This document shows, one piece after another, positions 47,424 to 56,496 of a stretch of 64,000 bases of DNA; position 1 is the stretch's first letter, and each line of letters starts with the position of its first letter. A program made the translations under genes and the position numbers. This stretch comes from Cohnella zeiphila (lineage in GTDB: Bacteria > Bacillota > Bacilli > Paenibacillales > Paenibacillaceae): assembly GCF_014212055.1 (NCBI RefSeq), contig NZ_JACJVO010000021.1:1-64000 (forward strand), given 5' to 3'. Under the pieces are notes generated by a model. That model did not search any database. It saw nothing but the letters and a program-made list of their open reading frames with translations, and was not told the DNA's origin.

Positions 47424-48320
47424 ATGGAAATCGCCCGGATGAAAAACGCCAGGGGAGACCGCGCGTTCAGCTTCATCGTTTACCTGTTTCTGTGCGTCAT
47501 TTTGGTCATCGTGTTGTATCCGATCCTGTTTATTCTCAGCTCGTCCTTCAGCGCGAAGGATGCGGTAACGGCGGGCGAGGTGGTGCTGTTTCCGGTTGGC
47601 TTCAGTCTGGAGGGATACAAGGCCGTCTTTGACGAGCCCGCGTTTCTGCAAGCGTTCTTGAGGTCTGTCGGCTACACGGTCGTCGGAACCGTCATCAATG
47701 TGGCCATTACGATTCTGGCCGCCTATCCGCTGGCGCGAAAGGATCTGAAGGGACGCGGACTGTTCATGCTGCTGTTCGCCTTCACGATGTTTTTTCAAGG
47801 CGGCTTGATCCCGACCTATCTCGTGGTCAAGGGGGCCGGGCTCCTTAACTCGCCTTGGGCGCTTTGGCTGCCGGCGGCGCTGAGTATCTGGAACATGATC
47901 ATCGCCCGGACTTATTTCCAGACCACGATCCCGCACGATCTGCTGGAGGCGGCGCAGATGGACGGCTGCAACGACTACGCCTTCCTGTGGAAAATCGCGC
48001 TTCCGCTGTCGGGACCGATCCTTGCCGTCATCTCGCTGTTTTACGCCGTCGACCACTGGAACCAATATTTCAATGCGCTGCTGTACTTGAACAAACCGAA
48101 TCTGTATCCGCTGCAGCTGGTGCTGCGGGAAATTCTGGTGCGAAGCCAGATGAGCACGGATTATATGGGCGACACGGCGGACTCGGCGAAGATGCTCGGT
48201 CTCGCAGAGCTGCTCAAATACTGCCTGATCGTCGTATCGACCTTGCCGATGATGATCGTTTACCCGTTCGTGCAGCGCTTCTTCGTGAAAGGCGTCATGA
48301 TCGGCGCTCTGAAAGGGTAG
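47424..48320 (+). CDS. Carbohydrate ABC transporter permease, YtcP type
   Basis: A 298-residue partner permease with six predicted helices: MFFQGGLIPTYLVVKG, an EAA-like loop EAAQMDGCNDYAFLW, and the usual C-terminal tail FFVKGVMIGALKG. It resembles the permease at 28459-29334 in layout. AAGGGGGAGGG precedes ATG 47424. The binding protein follows 33 bases later. No ATPase is encoded nearby. Confidence 0.9.
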   Translation: MEIARMKNARGDRAFSFIVYLFLCVILVIVLYPILFILSSSFSAKDAVTAGEVVLFPVGFSLEGYKAVFDEPAFLQAFLRSVGYTVVGTVINVAITILAAYPLARKDLKGRGLFMLLFAFTMFFQGGLIPTYLVVKGAGLLNSPWALWLPAALSIWNMIIARTYFQTTIPHDLLEAAQMDGCNDYAFLWKIALPLSGPILAVISLFYAVDHWNQYFNALLYLNKPNLYPLQLVLREILVRSQMSTDYMGDTADSAKMLGLAELLKYCLIVVSTLPMMIVYPFVQRFFVKGVMIGALKG

Positions 48321-48352
48321 TTTTGTCAAACTTATTCCATGGGGGAAAAAAG

Positions 48353-50020
48353 ATGAAAAAAATGCTCGCTTTTTCGCTTGCGGTCGCCACGGCGGCGATG
48401 GTCACGGCTTGCTCGAACGGAGACTCCGGAGCGTCTCCGGCGAATACCGCCGCCGCCAATGCCTCCGCCGCCAATACCGGGTCAGCCGACGCGTCCGGTG
48501 CGGCAGGTACGTTCCCGCTGTCGAAGGAAAAGAAGACGCTCAAGGTACTAGCCGTGCAAAGCCCGTACGTGCAGGATTACGAGACGAACGATTTCACGAA
48601 ATATTACGAGGATCTGACGAATGTACACGTGGAATGGAAGTTCGCTCCGCCGCAGGAAGCCCAGGAAAAGCTGAATCTGGCGCTGGCCAGCGGCGACCTT
48701 CCGGATGTGATCGTCGGCTTCGGCGTCAGCTCGGCCCAGCAGATGGTATACGGCCAGCAGGGCATCTTCCTGCCGCTGAACGATTTGATCGACCAATACG
48801 GCGTGGAGACCAAAAAGCTGTTCGAGAAGTATCCCGAGGTCAAGCAGGCCATTACGGCGCCGGACGGCAGCATCTACTCTCTCAGCGGCATCGACCGTAA
48901 CCCGCATACGATGGCGCCGCAGAAAATGTGGATTTACGAGCCGTGGCTGAAGAAGCTGAATCTGAAGATGCCGACGACGACCGACGAGTTCGAGAACGTG
49001 TTGAAGGCGTTCAAGACGATGGACCCGAACGGCAACGGCAAAAAGGACGAAGTTCCGATGTCCGGCGGGGTGCAGGACAACATGACGAACGTCGACAGCT
49101 TCCTGATGAACTCGTTTGTTTTGCACAAATTGACTTCCAACGAGCTTCTGTTCGACGAGAACGGCCAGATCGACGCCGACTTCACCAAAGACGGCTACAA
49201 GGAAGGGCTGGCCTACCTGCACAAGCTGTACGCGGAAGGCCTGATCGACAACGAAGCGTTCACGCAGAACAACAGCCAGCTCAAAGCGCAGGTCGAGAAC
49301 GGAGACCCGACGGTCGGCGTCGTCTCCTCCTCTTCGTTCGCGCAGTTCACCGACGTAAGCAAGGACCGCTGGAAGGACTTTGTCGCGGTTCCGCCGCTGA
49401 AAGGGCCGTCGGGGCTGCAGCAGACGCCGTATTTGTATTACAGCAACGCCGGCGGCAATTTCCTGATCACGAGCAGCGCCAAAGATCCGGAGCTCGCCTT
49501 CCGCTGGGGCGACGCCCTGTTCAGCGACGATATTTCGCTGAGAGCGAATATCGGCACGGAAGGCGTCGGTTGGAAGAAGCCGGACGAAGGCGCGGTCGGC
49601 TTGAACGGCGGACCGGCCACCTGGGTTCGCGTGATCGGGTTCGGCACGCTGCAGAACAACTCCTGGATGCAGACGGCTCCGTATCATTTTTCGAAGGAAA
49701 TGTTCGAAGGTCTTGCCGCGGATGAGGTCTCGGTGCCGCGCAAGCTCTATGACGCGACGGTGAACAACTATGAGCCTTACAAGAGCTCCAAGGAGCAGGA
49801 GGTTCCCCCGATCTTCTTCAACGAAGCGCAGGCGGCGGAGCTGACCATGCTTCAGAAGTCGATCATGGACTATGTGCAGGAGAGCAAGACCCGCTTTATC
49901 TTCGGCGACCTGTCGCTGGACAAAGACTGGAGCGCTTACCTCTCGACGCTCGACGGCATGAATTTGAAGCGGTACTTGGAGATTTACAACGAAGCGTACA
50001 CCGCCCAGTACAAGAAGTAA
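48353..50020 (+). CDS. Carbohydrate ABC transporter substrate-binding lipoprotein
   Basis: A 555-residue lipoprotein: MKKMLAFSLAVATAAMVTAC with lipobox VTAC (Cys20), a low-complexity tether rich in Ala, Asn and Ser, then a bilobal sugar-binding domain (VHVEWKFAPPQEAQEKLN, SGDLPDVIVG). It is about 25 residues longer than the binding protein at 36609 and not closely similar. ATG 48353 has GGGGGAAAAAAG. It follows the permeases and precedes the sulfatases, so a sulfated oligosaccharide is the likely cargo, by inference. Confidence 0.88.
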   Translation: MKKMLAFSLAVATAAMVTACSNGDSGASPANTAAANASAANTGSADASGAAGTFPLSKEKKTLKVLAVQSPYVQDYETNDFTKYYEDLTNVHVEWKFAPPQEAQEKLNLALASGDLPDVIVGFGVSSAQQMVYGQQGIFLPLNDLIDQYGVETKKLFEKYPEVKQAITAPDGSIYSLSGIDRNPHTMAPQKMWIYEPWLKKLNLKMPTTTDEFENVLKAFKTMDPNGNGKKDEVPMSGGVQDNMTNVDSFLMNSFVLHKLTSNELLFDENGQIDADFTKDGYKEGLAYLHKLYAEGLIDNEAFTQNNSQLKAQVENGDPTVGVVSSSSFAQFTDVSKDRWKDFVAVPPLKGPSGLQQTPYLYYSNAGGNFLITSSAKDPELAFRWGDALFSDDISLRANIGTEGVGWKKPDEGAVGLNGGPATWVRVIGFGTLQNNSWMQTAPYHFSKEMFEGLAADEVSVPRKLYDATVNNYEPYKSSKEQEVPPIFFNEAQAAELTMLQKSIMDYVQESKTRFIFGDLSLDKDWSAYLSTLDGMNLKRYLEIYNEAYTAQYKK

Positions 50021-50038
50021 CGGGGGGGACGAAGCCGA

Positions 50039-51469
50039 ATGAAGCCGAACATATTATGGATCTGCACGGATCAGCAGCGATTCGATACGCTCGGCTGCTA
50101 TGGGAACCCGTGGGTTCGCACGCCGGATATCGATGCCTTGGCGCGGCGGGGGTCGCTTTTCGAGAACGCCTGCTGTCAATCGACGATCTGCTCTCCCAGC
50201 CGCGCCAGCTTTCTGACGGGGCGTTATCCGAGAACGACGGGCTTCCTGAAGAACGGACAGAGCATTCCGGATACGGAGGTGCCGGTGACGCGTCTGCTTC
50301 AGGAGGCGGGCTACACCTGCGGGTTGTCCGGAAAGCTGCATCTGTCGGCCTGTCATCCGTCCGTCAGCAAGGGGATGGAGCCGCGCATCAAGGACGGCTA
50401 CGACGTCTTTCATTGGTCGCATCACCCGCAGGAAGACTGGCCGGTCAACGAATATTCCCAATGGCTGCGCAGCAAAGGGAAGCGCTACGAGGCCCGACCC
50501 TTGCCCGAATGCGAGCATGTCGTCTGCGGGCCGGACGCCGGGGATCATCAAGCGGCCTGGTGCGCGGAGAAAGCGATCGAATTCATCGAAGCGAATGCGC
50601 GGTTCGAACAGCCTTGGCTGTTTTCCGTCAATATCTTTGCGCCGCATCATCCGTTCGACCCGCCGGAGAGCCATCTGAAGCGTTATTTGGAGCGGCTTGA
50701 CGACATTCCGCTTCCGAACTACGAAGAGGGCGAGCTGGAAGGCAAGCCTGGCGTGCAAAGACGCGATCATAACGGGGCATATGCCAATTCCAAGCTGTAT
50801 CCGTTCGCGAGGATGAGCGAGCGGGATCACAAGTATTTGCGCGCCGCTTACTGGGCGATGTGCGATCTGATCGACGAGCAGGTAGGCAGGATGCTGGAGG
50901 CGCTGGAGCGAACCGGCCAGCTGGACAACACGATGGTCATTTTCATGTCCGACCATGGGGAGCTGCTCGGCGATCACGGCATTTACTTGAAAGGGCCGCA
51001 TTTCTACGAGGAATCCGTGCATGTGCCGCTGATTGTCTCGTATCCGGGCGTCTTTCAGGCCGGCAAGCGGATCTCCGCCTTGACGGAGCTGCTCGATCTG
51101 GCGCCGACGCTGCTGGAAGCCGCCGGACTGCCCATATCCCCGGGCATACAGGGAAAATCGCTTTTACCGCTTCTGACGGGAACTGTGACGAGCCATCGGG
51201 AAGATATCCTGTGCGAGGTGGACGAAGTTCGGGCCAACGGGGAAGCCAGGGCCAGCGGCACGATGCTTCGCACCGAGACGCACAAGCTGGTCGTGCACGG
51301 TCCGGCTCCGGAAGGAGAGCTGTACGATCTGCGAGAGGACCCGCAGGAACGCCGCAATCTGTGGAACGATGCGGCCTCGGCCGGCGTGAAGCTGCAGTTG
51401 ATGGAGCGACTGTGCCGCCGGCTGGCGGATACGGCGGACCCTCGGCTGCTCAAGACCGCTCCTTGGTAA
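50039..51469 (+). CDS. Type I sulfatase, cytosolic
   Basis: A 476-residue sulfatase: metal-binding opening PNILWICTDQQR, the sulfatase signature CSPSRASFLTGRYPRTTG with the Cys that is converted to formylglycine, GKLHLSACHPS and FMSDHGELLGDHG completing the metal and sulfate site. There is no signal peptide, so it acts in the cytosol on imported sulfated sugars. Cys-type sulfatases need a maturation enzyme (radical-SAM anSME or FGE), not seen here. It is paralogous to the next gene. GGGGGGAC precedes ATG 50039. Confidence 0.92.
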   Translation: MKPNILWICTDQQRFDTLGCYGNPWVRTPDIDALARRGSLFENACCQSTICSPSRASFLTGRYPRTTGFLKNGQSIPDTEVPVTRLLQEAGYTCGLSGKLHLSACHPSVSKGMEPRIKDGYDVFHWSHHPQEDWPVNEYSQWLRSKGKRYEARPLPECEHVVCGPDAGDHQAAWCAEKAIEFIEANARFEQPWLFSVNIFAPHHPFDPPESHLKRYLERLDDIPLPNYEEGELEGKPGVQRRDHNGAYANSKLYPFARMSERDHKYLRAAYWAMCDLIDEQVGRMLEALERTGQLDNTMVIFMSDHGELLGDHGIYLKGPHFYEESVHVPLIVSYPGVFQAGKRISALTELLDLAPTLLEAAGLPISPGIQGKSLLPLLTGTVTSHREDILCEVDEVRANGEARASGTMLRTETHKLVVHGPAPEGELYDLREDPQERRNLWNDAASAGVKLQLMERLCRRLADTADPRLLKTAPW

Positions 51470-51517
51470 GGGGCGGCATCAACCGATCGAAACACTTGGA
51501 GTCTGGAGGGAATCAGC

Positions 51518-52960
51518 TTGAAGAAGCCGAACATTTTATGGATTTGCACCGATCAGCAGAGGCAGGATACGCTGGGCGTCTACGGAAACGAATGGGTGAA
51601 CACGCCGCATATCGACCGGCTGGCCGCCGAAGGCGTATTGTTCGAGCAAGCGTTCTGCCAGAGCCCGGTGTGTACGCCGAGCCGCGCCAGCTTTCTGACG
51701 GGACGCTACCCGCGAACGACAAGATGCCGGGCCAACGGCCAGGATATTCCGGCCGACGAGAAGCTGATCTCGCGGCTGCTCTCGGACGAAGGATATACTT
51801 GCGGTCTTGCCGGCAAGCTGCACTTGTCCGCCTGCCATCCCTCCGTTACCAAGGGAACGGAGCGGCGGATCGACGACGGCTTCGATCAATTTTTCTGGTC
51901 GCATCATCCGAATTCGGAGTGGCCGACGAACGAATATACGCAGTGGCTGAGAGCGAAGGGGAAGACGTTCTCTCCCCAGCCGGTCGAAGCGTCCCGGCAT
52001 GTGAGCTACGGCCCGGATGCCGAGGACCATCAAACGACCTGGTGCGCGGAAAAGGCCGTGCAGTTTATCGAGACGAATGCGGACTATGACCGGCCGTGGT
52101 TTTTCCTCGTCAACCTGTTCGATCCCCATCATCCGTTCGATCCGCCGAAGGAATACCTGGAGAGGTACATGGAGCGGCTGGATGAGATTCCGCTGCCGAA
52201 CTATCGGGAAGGAGAGCTCGACAACAAGCCGGTCTATCAGCGCATCGATCGGGAAGGCGCGTACGGCATGAAGGGGCATCTGGCCGCATCCGGCATGAGC
52301 GAGCGCGATCATCGTCTGATTCGCGCCGCCTACTGGGCGATGTGCGACCTGATCGACGACCAGGTGGGGCGCATGCTCGATTCGCTGGAGCGCAGCGGAC
52401 AGCGGGACAACACGATCGTCCTCTTCATGTCCGATCACGGCGAACTGCTCGGCGACCACGGGATGTATCTGAAAGGGCCCCATTTCTACGATTGCAGCGT
52501 GCGCGTGCCGCTGATCGTCCGCGGGCCGGGGATCGAGGGCGGCAGGCGCCTTACTTCTCTGGTCGAGCTGGCCGATCTGGCGCCGACGCTGCTGGAGGCG
52601 TCGGAATCTCCGGTCTACGAAGGGATGCAGGGCCAATCTTTATGGCCGCTTCTGAGCGGACGGGAAGAGATGACGTCGAAGCATCGCGAGGACGTGTACT
52701 GCGAATCCTACGACGCCAACTTCCCTCACGGCGATCTCCGGGCGTGGGCGACGATGGTGCGGACGGAGCGGCACAAGCTGGTTCTGTACCACAACGACAA
52801 CTCCGGCGAGCTGTACGATCTGCAAGCGGACCCCGGCGAGAACCGCAACGCCTGGGAGGACGGCGCGTACGCTTCCGTGAAGCTCGAGCTGATGCAGCGC
52901 CTCTGCAACCGCATGGCGATGACCGTCGATCCGCTGCCGCCGCGCCGGTCGCCGTGGTAG
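51518..52960 (+). CDS. Type I sulfatase, cytosolic, tandem paralogue
   Basis: A 480-residue sulfatase with the same landmarks as its neighbour: PNILWICTDQQRQDTLG, CTPSRASFLTGRYPRTT, GLAGKLHLSACHPS and LFMSDHGELLGDHG. The signature Cys is present (C-T-P-S-R). The two proteins look like a tandem duplication kept for different sulfate positions or linkages. TTG 51518 has TGGAGGG 8 bases upstream. No signal peptide. A terminator follows at 53020-53060. Confidence 0.92.
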   Translation: MKKPNILWICTDQQRQDTLGVYGNEWVNTPHIDRLAAEGVLFEQAFCQSPVCTPSRASFLTGRYPRTTRCRANGQDIPADEKLISRLLSDEGYTCGLAGKLHLSACHPSVTKGTERRIDDGFDQFFWSHHPNSEWPTNEYTQWLRAKGKTFSPQPVEASRHVSYGPDAEDHQTTWCAEKAVQFIETNADYDRPWFFLVNLFDPHHPFDPPKEYLERYMERLDEIPLPNYREGELDNKPVYQRIDREGAYGMKGHLAASGMSERDHRLIRAAYWAMCDLIDDQVGRMLDSLERSGQRDNTIVLFMSDHGELLGDHGMYLKGPHFYDCSVRVPLIVRGPGIEGGRRLTSLVELADLAPTLLEASESPVYEGMQGQSLWPLLSGREEMTSKHREDVYCESYDANFPHGDLRAWATMVRTERHKLVLYHNDNSGELYDLQADPGENRNAWEDGAYASVKLELMQRLCNRMAMTVDPLPPRRSPW

Positions 52961-53336
52961 GTACGCGACCGGAGAGACCGACCTGCAGTTAGGTTCTCCG
53001 TCGCACTCCGCCAACGAACAAAAGGGCCCTGTCGCGCACGTTGCGGGACAGAGCCCTTTTGCCGTTGCTTGACGGGAATGATCCCCGAGATCGCGCGGAG
53101 TTCCAAATGTGCGAAAAAAGCAGAAATCCTGAGAGAAGCGGGCAATGAAAGCGCGCCATGGCGGCTGGGTGCCGGATGGAGCCGATGCGGTGATCTGCCA
53201 GCGGTTTACTTGCCAGGGAAAATGCCCGAAAATGGGGAAGTTGAGTCTGTGAACGCGCGTTTAAACAAGGAGAGATCGTCCCCATGACGACCGCACAGCC
53301 GCTGCGCCCCAGCAGGGAGAAGCTTCCTCGTACGGG
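52961..53336. other. Intergenic stretch with terminator and leader frame
   Basis: Contains the bidirectional terminator at 53020-53060, about 200 bases without recognisable genes, and the start of a 27-codon frame (53284-53367) placed after AAGGAGAG that overlaps the ABC exporter start in another frame. No clear promoter was found. Confidence 0.5.
53020..53060 (+). terminator. Bidirectional rho-independent terminator
   Basis: AAAAGGGC-c-CTGTC pairs with GACAG-a-GCCCTTTT across a 10-base loop, giving a T-rich 3' end on both strands. It ends the sulfatase operon. Confidence 0.85.
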
Positions 53337-55094
53337 ATGGAGCATTTGTTCGAGAACGAGGCTTTGACGGATCGCCGCCCGTTTCGCATTTTATCTCTGC
53401 TCTATACCGACCATTGGCGGAAGCTGCTGCTCTCCACCTTCTTTTTCCTGATCAAGCATTCGCCCGTCTACGTGCTTCCGATCGTGACCGCCAATCTGAT
53501 CAATATGGCGACGAAGCCGGACCATTACGCCAAATCCGCCTTGTGGTGGAACTTCATCATCCTATTCTTCGTTATTGTGCAGAACATCCCCACGCAAGTG
53601 CTTCATATCAGCTACATGAGCAAAGCGATCCGCTACGTGGAAGCGGGGCTTCGCAGCACGCTCGTCCGCAAGCTGCAGCGGCTGTCGATGTCGGCCCACG
53701 GCGAGCTGGCGGCGGGCAAGCTGCAGTCGAAGGTGCTGCGGGACGTCGAGGCGATCGAATTCCTGTCGCGGCAGATGATGATGTCGGTCATGCCTGCGAT
53801 CGTCAGCGTCATCGTGGCGATCGCGATCACCGCCACGCGCAGCCTGCTAGTGACCGCGTTCTTCGTTCTGACGGTTCCGATGGCGCTCGTCGTCGTTTCC
53901 TTTTTCCGCAAAAAGATCCGGGCCACCAACAGCGAATTCCGCAAGCAGATCGAGTCGATGTCCGGGCAAGTGTCGGAGATGGTCGGCATGATGCCGGTCA
54001 CCCGGGCGCACGGCCTGGAACAGACGGAGATCCGCAAGATCGACTCGACCTTGAGCAAGCTCCGCAACAAGGGCTACCGCCTGGATATCGTGGAAGCGTA
54101 CTTCGGCTCCTCGGCGTGGGTCACGTTCCAGACGTTCCAGGTGCTCTGCCTCGGCTTCACGATCATGCTGGCGTACCAGGGGAAAATTCCGGTCGGCGAC
54201 GTCGTGCTGTACCAGTCCTTTTTCACGATGATCCTGAACGCCATCTCGAACCTGATCAACGTCTATCCGAACATCGCGAAGGGCTTCGAATCGATCTATT
54301 CCGTCACGGAGATCCTGCTGTCCAAGGATACGGAAGAATATCAGGGGAAAAAGAAGCCGGAGTCGGTTGCGGGCCGTTTTACGTTCGACTCGGTTCATTT
54401 CGGCTATCCGAACTCCGATCGCCACGTGCTGAGCGACTTCCGTCTCGACGTCAAGCCGGGAGAGTGCGTCGCGCTGGTCGGGGCTTCCGGCGCGGGCAAA
54501 TCGACCGTCCTCAATCTCGCCATCGGCTTCAGCAAGCCGTCGAAGGGGCAAGTGCTCGTGGACGGCATCCCGATGGACGATCTGGACATGGGCGCGTACC
54601 GCCGGCATCTCGCGGTCGTTCACCAGAGCACGGTGCTGTTCTCCGGCACGATTCGGGAGAACATCACGTACGGCCTTCCGTCCGTCAGCGAGGAGAAGCT
54701 GGCGGAGGTCGTGCGCATGACGCATCTGCAGGACGTGATCGCCCAGCTTCCGCAAGGACTGGACACCCCGGTCGGCGAGCACGGCGGCAAGCTGTCGGGC
54801 GGCCAGCGCCAGCGCATCGCGATCGCCCGCGCGCTCATCCGCGACCCGTCGATCATTCTGCTCGACGAGGCGACGTCGGCGCTGGACAACGAGTCCGAGT
54901 ACTACGTGCAGCAGGCGATGCAGGAGCTGATCAAGGGCCGGACGACGTTCATCGTCGCCCACCGTCTGTCGACCATCCGGGACGCCGACCGGATCGTCGT
55001 CATGAAGCGGGGCCGCTGCGTCGAGGTCGGCACGTACGACGAGCTGATGGCGAAGCAGGGCGAATTCTATCAGTTGAAAAAGCTGCAAGCTTAA
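53337..55094 (+). CDS. ABC exporter, fused membrane and ATPase domains
   Basis: A 585-residue type IV half-transporter: about six membrane helices in residues 1-320 (LLLSTFFFLIKHSPVYVLPIV), then an ATPase with Walker A GASGAGKST, signature LSGGQRQRIAIARAL, Walker B IILLDEATSALD and H-loop VAHRLST. It exports lipids, drugs or peptides and probably works as a homodimer. The start is doubtful. ATG 53337 has no good site; AAGGAGAG (53268-53275) instead serves ATG 53284 in another frame, whose reading overlaps the exporter by 31 bases. This could be coupling or a small frameshift at the N-terminus. Confidence 0.88.
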   Translation: MEHLFENEALTDRRPFRILSLLYTDHWRKLLLSTFFFLIKHSPVYVLPIVTANLINMATKPDHYAKSALWWNFIILFFVIVQNIPTQVLHISYMSKAIRYVEAGLRSTLVRKLQRLSMSAHGELAAGKLQSKVLRDVEAIEFLSRQMMMSVMPAIVSVIVAIAITATRSLLVTAFFVLTVPMALVVVSFFRKKIRATNSEFRKQIESMSGQVSEMVGMMPVTRAHGLEQTEIRKIDSTLSKLRNKGYRLDIVEAYFGSSAWVTFQTFQVLCLGFTIMLAYQGKIPVGDVVLYQSFFTMILNAISNLINVYPNIAKGFESIYSVTEILLSKDTEEYQGKKKPESVAGRFTFDSVHFGYPNSDRHVLSDFRLDVKPGECVALVGASGAGKSTVLNLAIGFSKPSKGQVLVDGIPMDDLDMGAYRRHLAVVHQSTVLFSGTIRENITYGLPSVSEEKLAEVVRMTHLQDVIAQLPQGLDTPVGEHGGKLSGGQRQRIAIARALIRDPSIILLDEATSALDNESEYYVQQAMQELIKGRTTFIVAHRLSTIRDADRIVVMKRGRCVEVGTYDELMAKQGEFYQLKKLQA

Positions 55095-55237
55095 AAGACA
55101 AGCGAAAAGCAACCGCTCCTTCGGCGGAAGGCCGCCCGGCCGGCTTGCGGCCGCTGCACAACGTTCCGCGAGCGGGTCGTGGACGGCACTTGGCGCGCGG
55201 CTATCGGCATGGGCGAACCGACAAGCCCGAGCATAAC

Positions 55238-55340
55238 GGCACGGCTTGCCGCGCAGGGATCCGAGCGTGACGACATGGCGTGCCGTGCTGGGATCCGAGC
55301 TGGACGACATAACGTGTCGTGCTGGGATCCGAACGGGCGT
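55238..55340 (+). repeat. Tandem 34-base repeat, three degenerate copies
   Basis: The string GGGATCCGA recurs at 55256, 55290 and 55324, exactly 34 bases apart, within a unit close to ACGACATGGCGTGCCGTGCTGGGATCCGAGCG (written in parts: ACGACATGGCGTGCCG then TGCTGGGATCCGAGC). Copies differ at several positions. No spacers separate them, so it is not CRISPR. Confidence 0.75.
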
Positions 55341-55407
55341 GCTTCGGCTTCGCATCTAAACGAAACTATACGATCTTATTTGGCGAAAAAGGGAGAGGTT
55401 TGCGTTC

Positions 55408-55490
55408 TAACGAAACGAAGGAAGCTTATTTACCCGTTTTCTCCGGCAAACGGCCATCATCTGCCCCAATAAGCTCTCCTCGTTTCGTTA
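55408..55490 (+). repeat. Imperfect inverted repeat, dispersed-element type
   Basis: TAACGAAACGAAGGAAGCTT (from 55408) pairs with AAGCTCTCCTCGTTTCGTTA (to 55490), 20 of 23 positions complementary when extended to ATT/AAT, across a 37-base centre. It resembles a small non-coding intergenic repeat element; whether it is dispersed needs genome data. Confidence 0.6.
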
Positions 55491-55655
55491 CGTTGCGCCG
55501 ACCCTTGATTTTGCCGGAATAACGTCGCTGAGATTCGTTAGCGTGTCCGCTTTCCCTCGGGGGTCATTCGCCAACCTCCTGATTGTAGAGAATCGCTTTT
55601 TTCGCCGTCTTTTTAAAGGCAGGGCGAACTAAATCCGTTCGCAAACGCCGTTCGC

Positions 55656-55750
55656 GGCGGGGAGAATCATCTTCGCTGGCATACGGCGTTTGCAGTTCAG
55701 GCGGGGAGGAGCATCCTCGCTGGCGGACGGCGTTTGCCGTTCCGGGCGGT
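55656..55750 (+). repeat. Tandem 44-base repeat, two copies and a partial
   Basis: GGCGGGGAG starts at 55656 and 55700, 44 bases apart; units contain ATCATCTTCGCTGGCATACGG / GCATCCTCGCTGGCGGACGG and end GGCGTTTGCAGTT / GGCGTTTGCCGTT. A shortened third copy begins near 55744. No gene was assigned here. Confidence 0.65.
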
Positions 55751-55840
55751 GCAAGGGCGGACGCGGCGCGAGTTGTCCCCGATGCCGATGCCTTCTTATG
55801 ATATAATCGAAGCAAACTTGAAGGCGGGAGGGGTGCGCGT

Positions 55841-56452
55841 ATGAACGATAAGCGAGGCAAGAGCGGTGTCGTCAAGGAGCAGCCCGAAGTCTATCAACCC
55901 GAGAACGGCGCTTCGGAGCTGCTCCCGATGGAGATGCCGCTGATCGAAGAAAGGTACGAGATCATCGACGGCGTTCGCTACGACTGCCAGCCGTCCCCTA
56001 CGCTGAAGCATCAGCTTCTGGTTACCAGACTGTGGCAGGAGCTGGATACGACGTGCAGCGCCACGGGCACGCTCGTCGTCGCCCCGATGGACGTGCATCT
56101 GGACGATGACAATATCGTGCAGCCCGATCTCATCTACGTATCCGACGAGAACTCTTCGATTCTGAAGACGAGGATCGACGGCGTTCCCGACCTGCTGATC
56201 GAGATTTTGTCCCCAAGCACGGGCGAGCACGACAAGGTTCGCAAAAAGGCGCTGTACGAGCGTTTCGGCGTTCCCGAATATTGGATCGTGGACTTTCATC
56301 ACCGGACGATCGACCGATTCGCGCTGGCGGACGGCAAGTACGTGCTGGAACGCACGTACGGCTCGGCCGATACGCTGCTGTCCGAGCGGTTCCCCTGCGT
56401 CCGGGTTCAACCGGGACAGCTGTTTCAAGTTCTGGGCAAGCTGGACGATTGA
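55841..56452 (+). CDS. Uma2-family PD-(D/E)xK nuclease-like protein
   Basis: A 203-residue Uma2 (DUF820) protein: YDCQPSPTLKHQLLV, VQPDLIYVSDEN, and PDLLIEILSPSTGEHDKVRKK that contains the D...E...K active-site triad of the PD-(D/E)xK nuclease fold. YWIVDFHHRTI and a C-terminal strand follow. The true function of Uma2 proteins is unknown, often a putative endonuclease. ATG 55841 has GGGAGGGG; TATGATATAAT is upstream. Confidence 0.85.
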   Translation: MNDKRGKSGVVKEQPEVYQPENGASELLPMEMPLIEERYEIIDGVRYDCQPSPTLKHQLLVTRLWQELDTTCSATGTLVVAPMDVHLDDDNIVQPDLIYVSDENSSILKTRIDGVPDLLIEILSPSTGEHDKVRKKALYERFGVPEYWIVDFHHRTIDRFALADGKYVLERTYGSADTLLSERFPCVRVQPGQLFQVLGKLDD

Positions 56453-56496
56453 GCGGTCATAATGGATCAAACGAGACGAACGAGGAGGCGGCGGCT

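Larger units (their letters stand above)
55095..55840. other. Repeat-rich intergenic stretch
   Basis: No convincing protein gene lies between the exporter and the Uma2 gene; the frames on both strands run through repeats. It contains a 34-base tandem repeat (three copies, 55238-55340), an imperfect inverted repeat (55408-55490), a 44-base tandem repeat (55656-55750) and a -10-like TATGATATAAT just before the Uma2 gene at 55798-55808. Confidence 0.6.

Noticed and set aside
55238..55340. CRISPR-like array
   Set aside because: Three units abut directly with a 34-base period; there are no spacers and no cas genes.
55179..55472. + strand frame of 97 codons
   Set aside because: Runs through the 34-base repeats; no ribosome binding site and no protein features.
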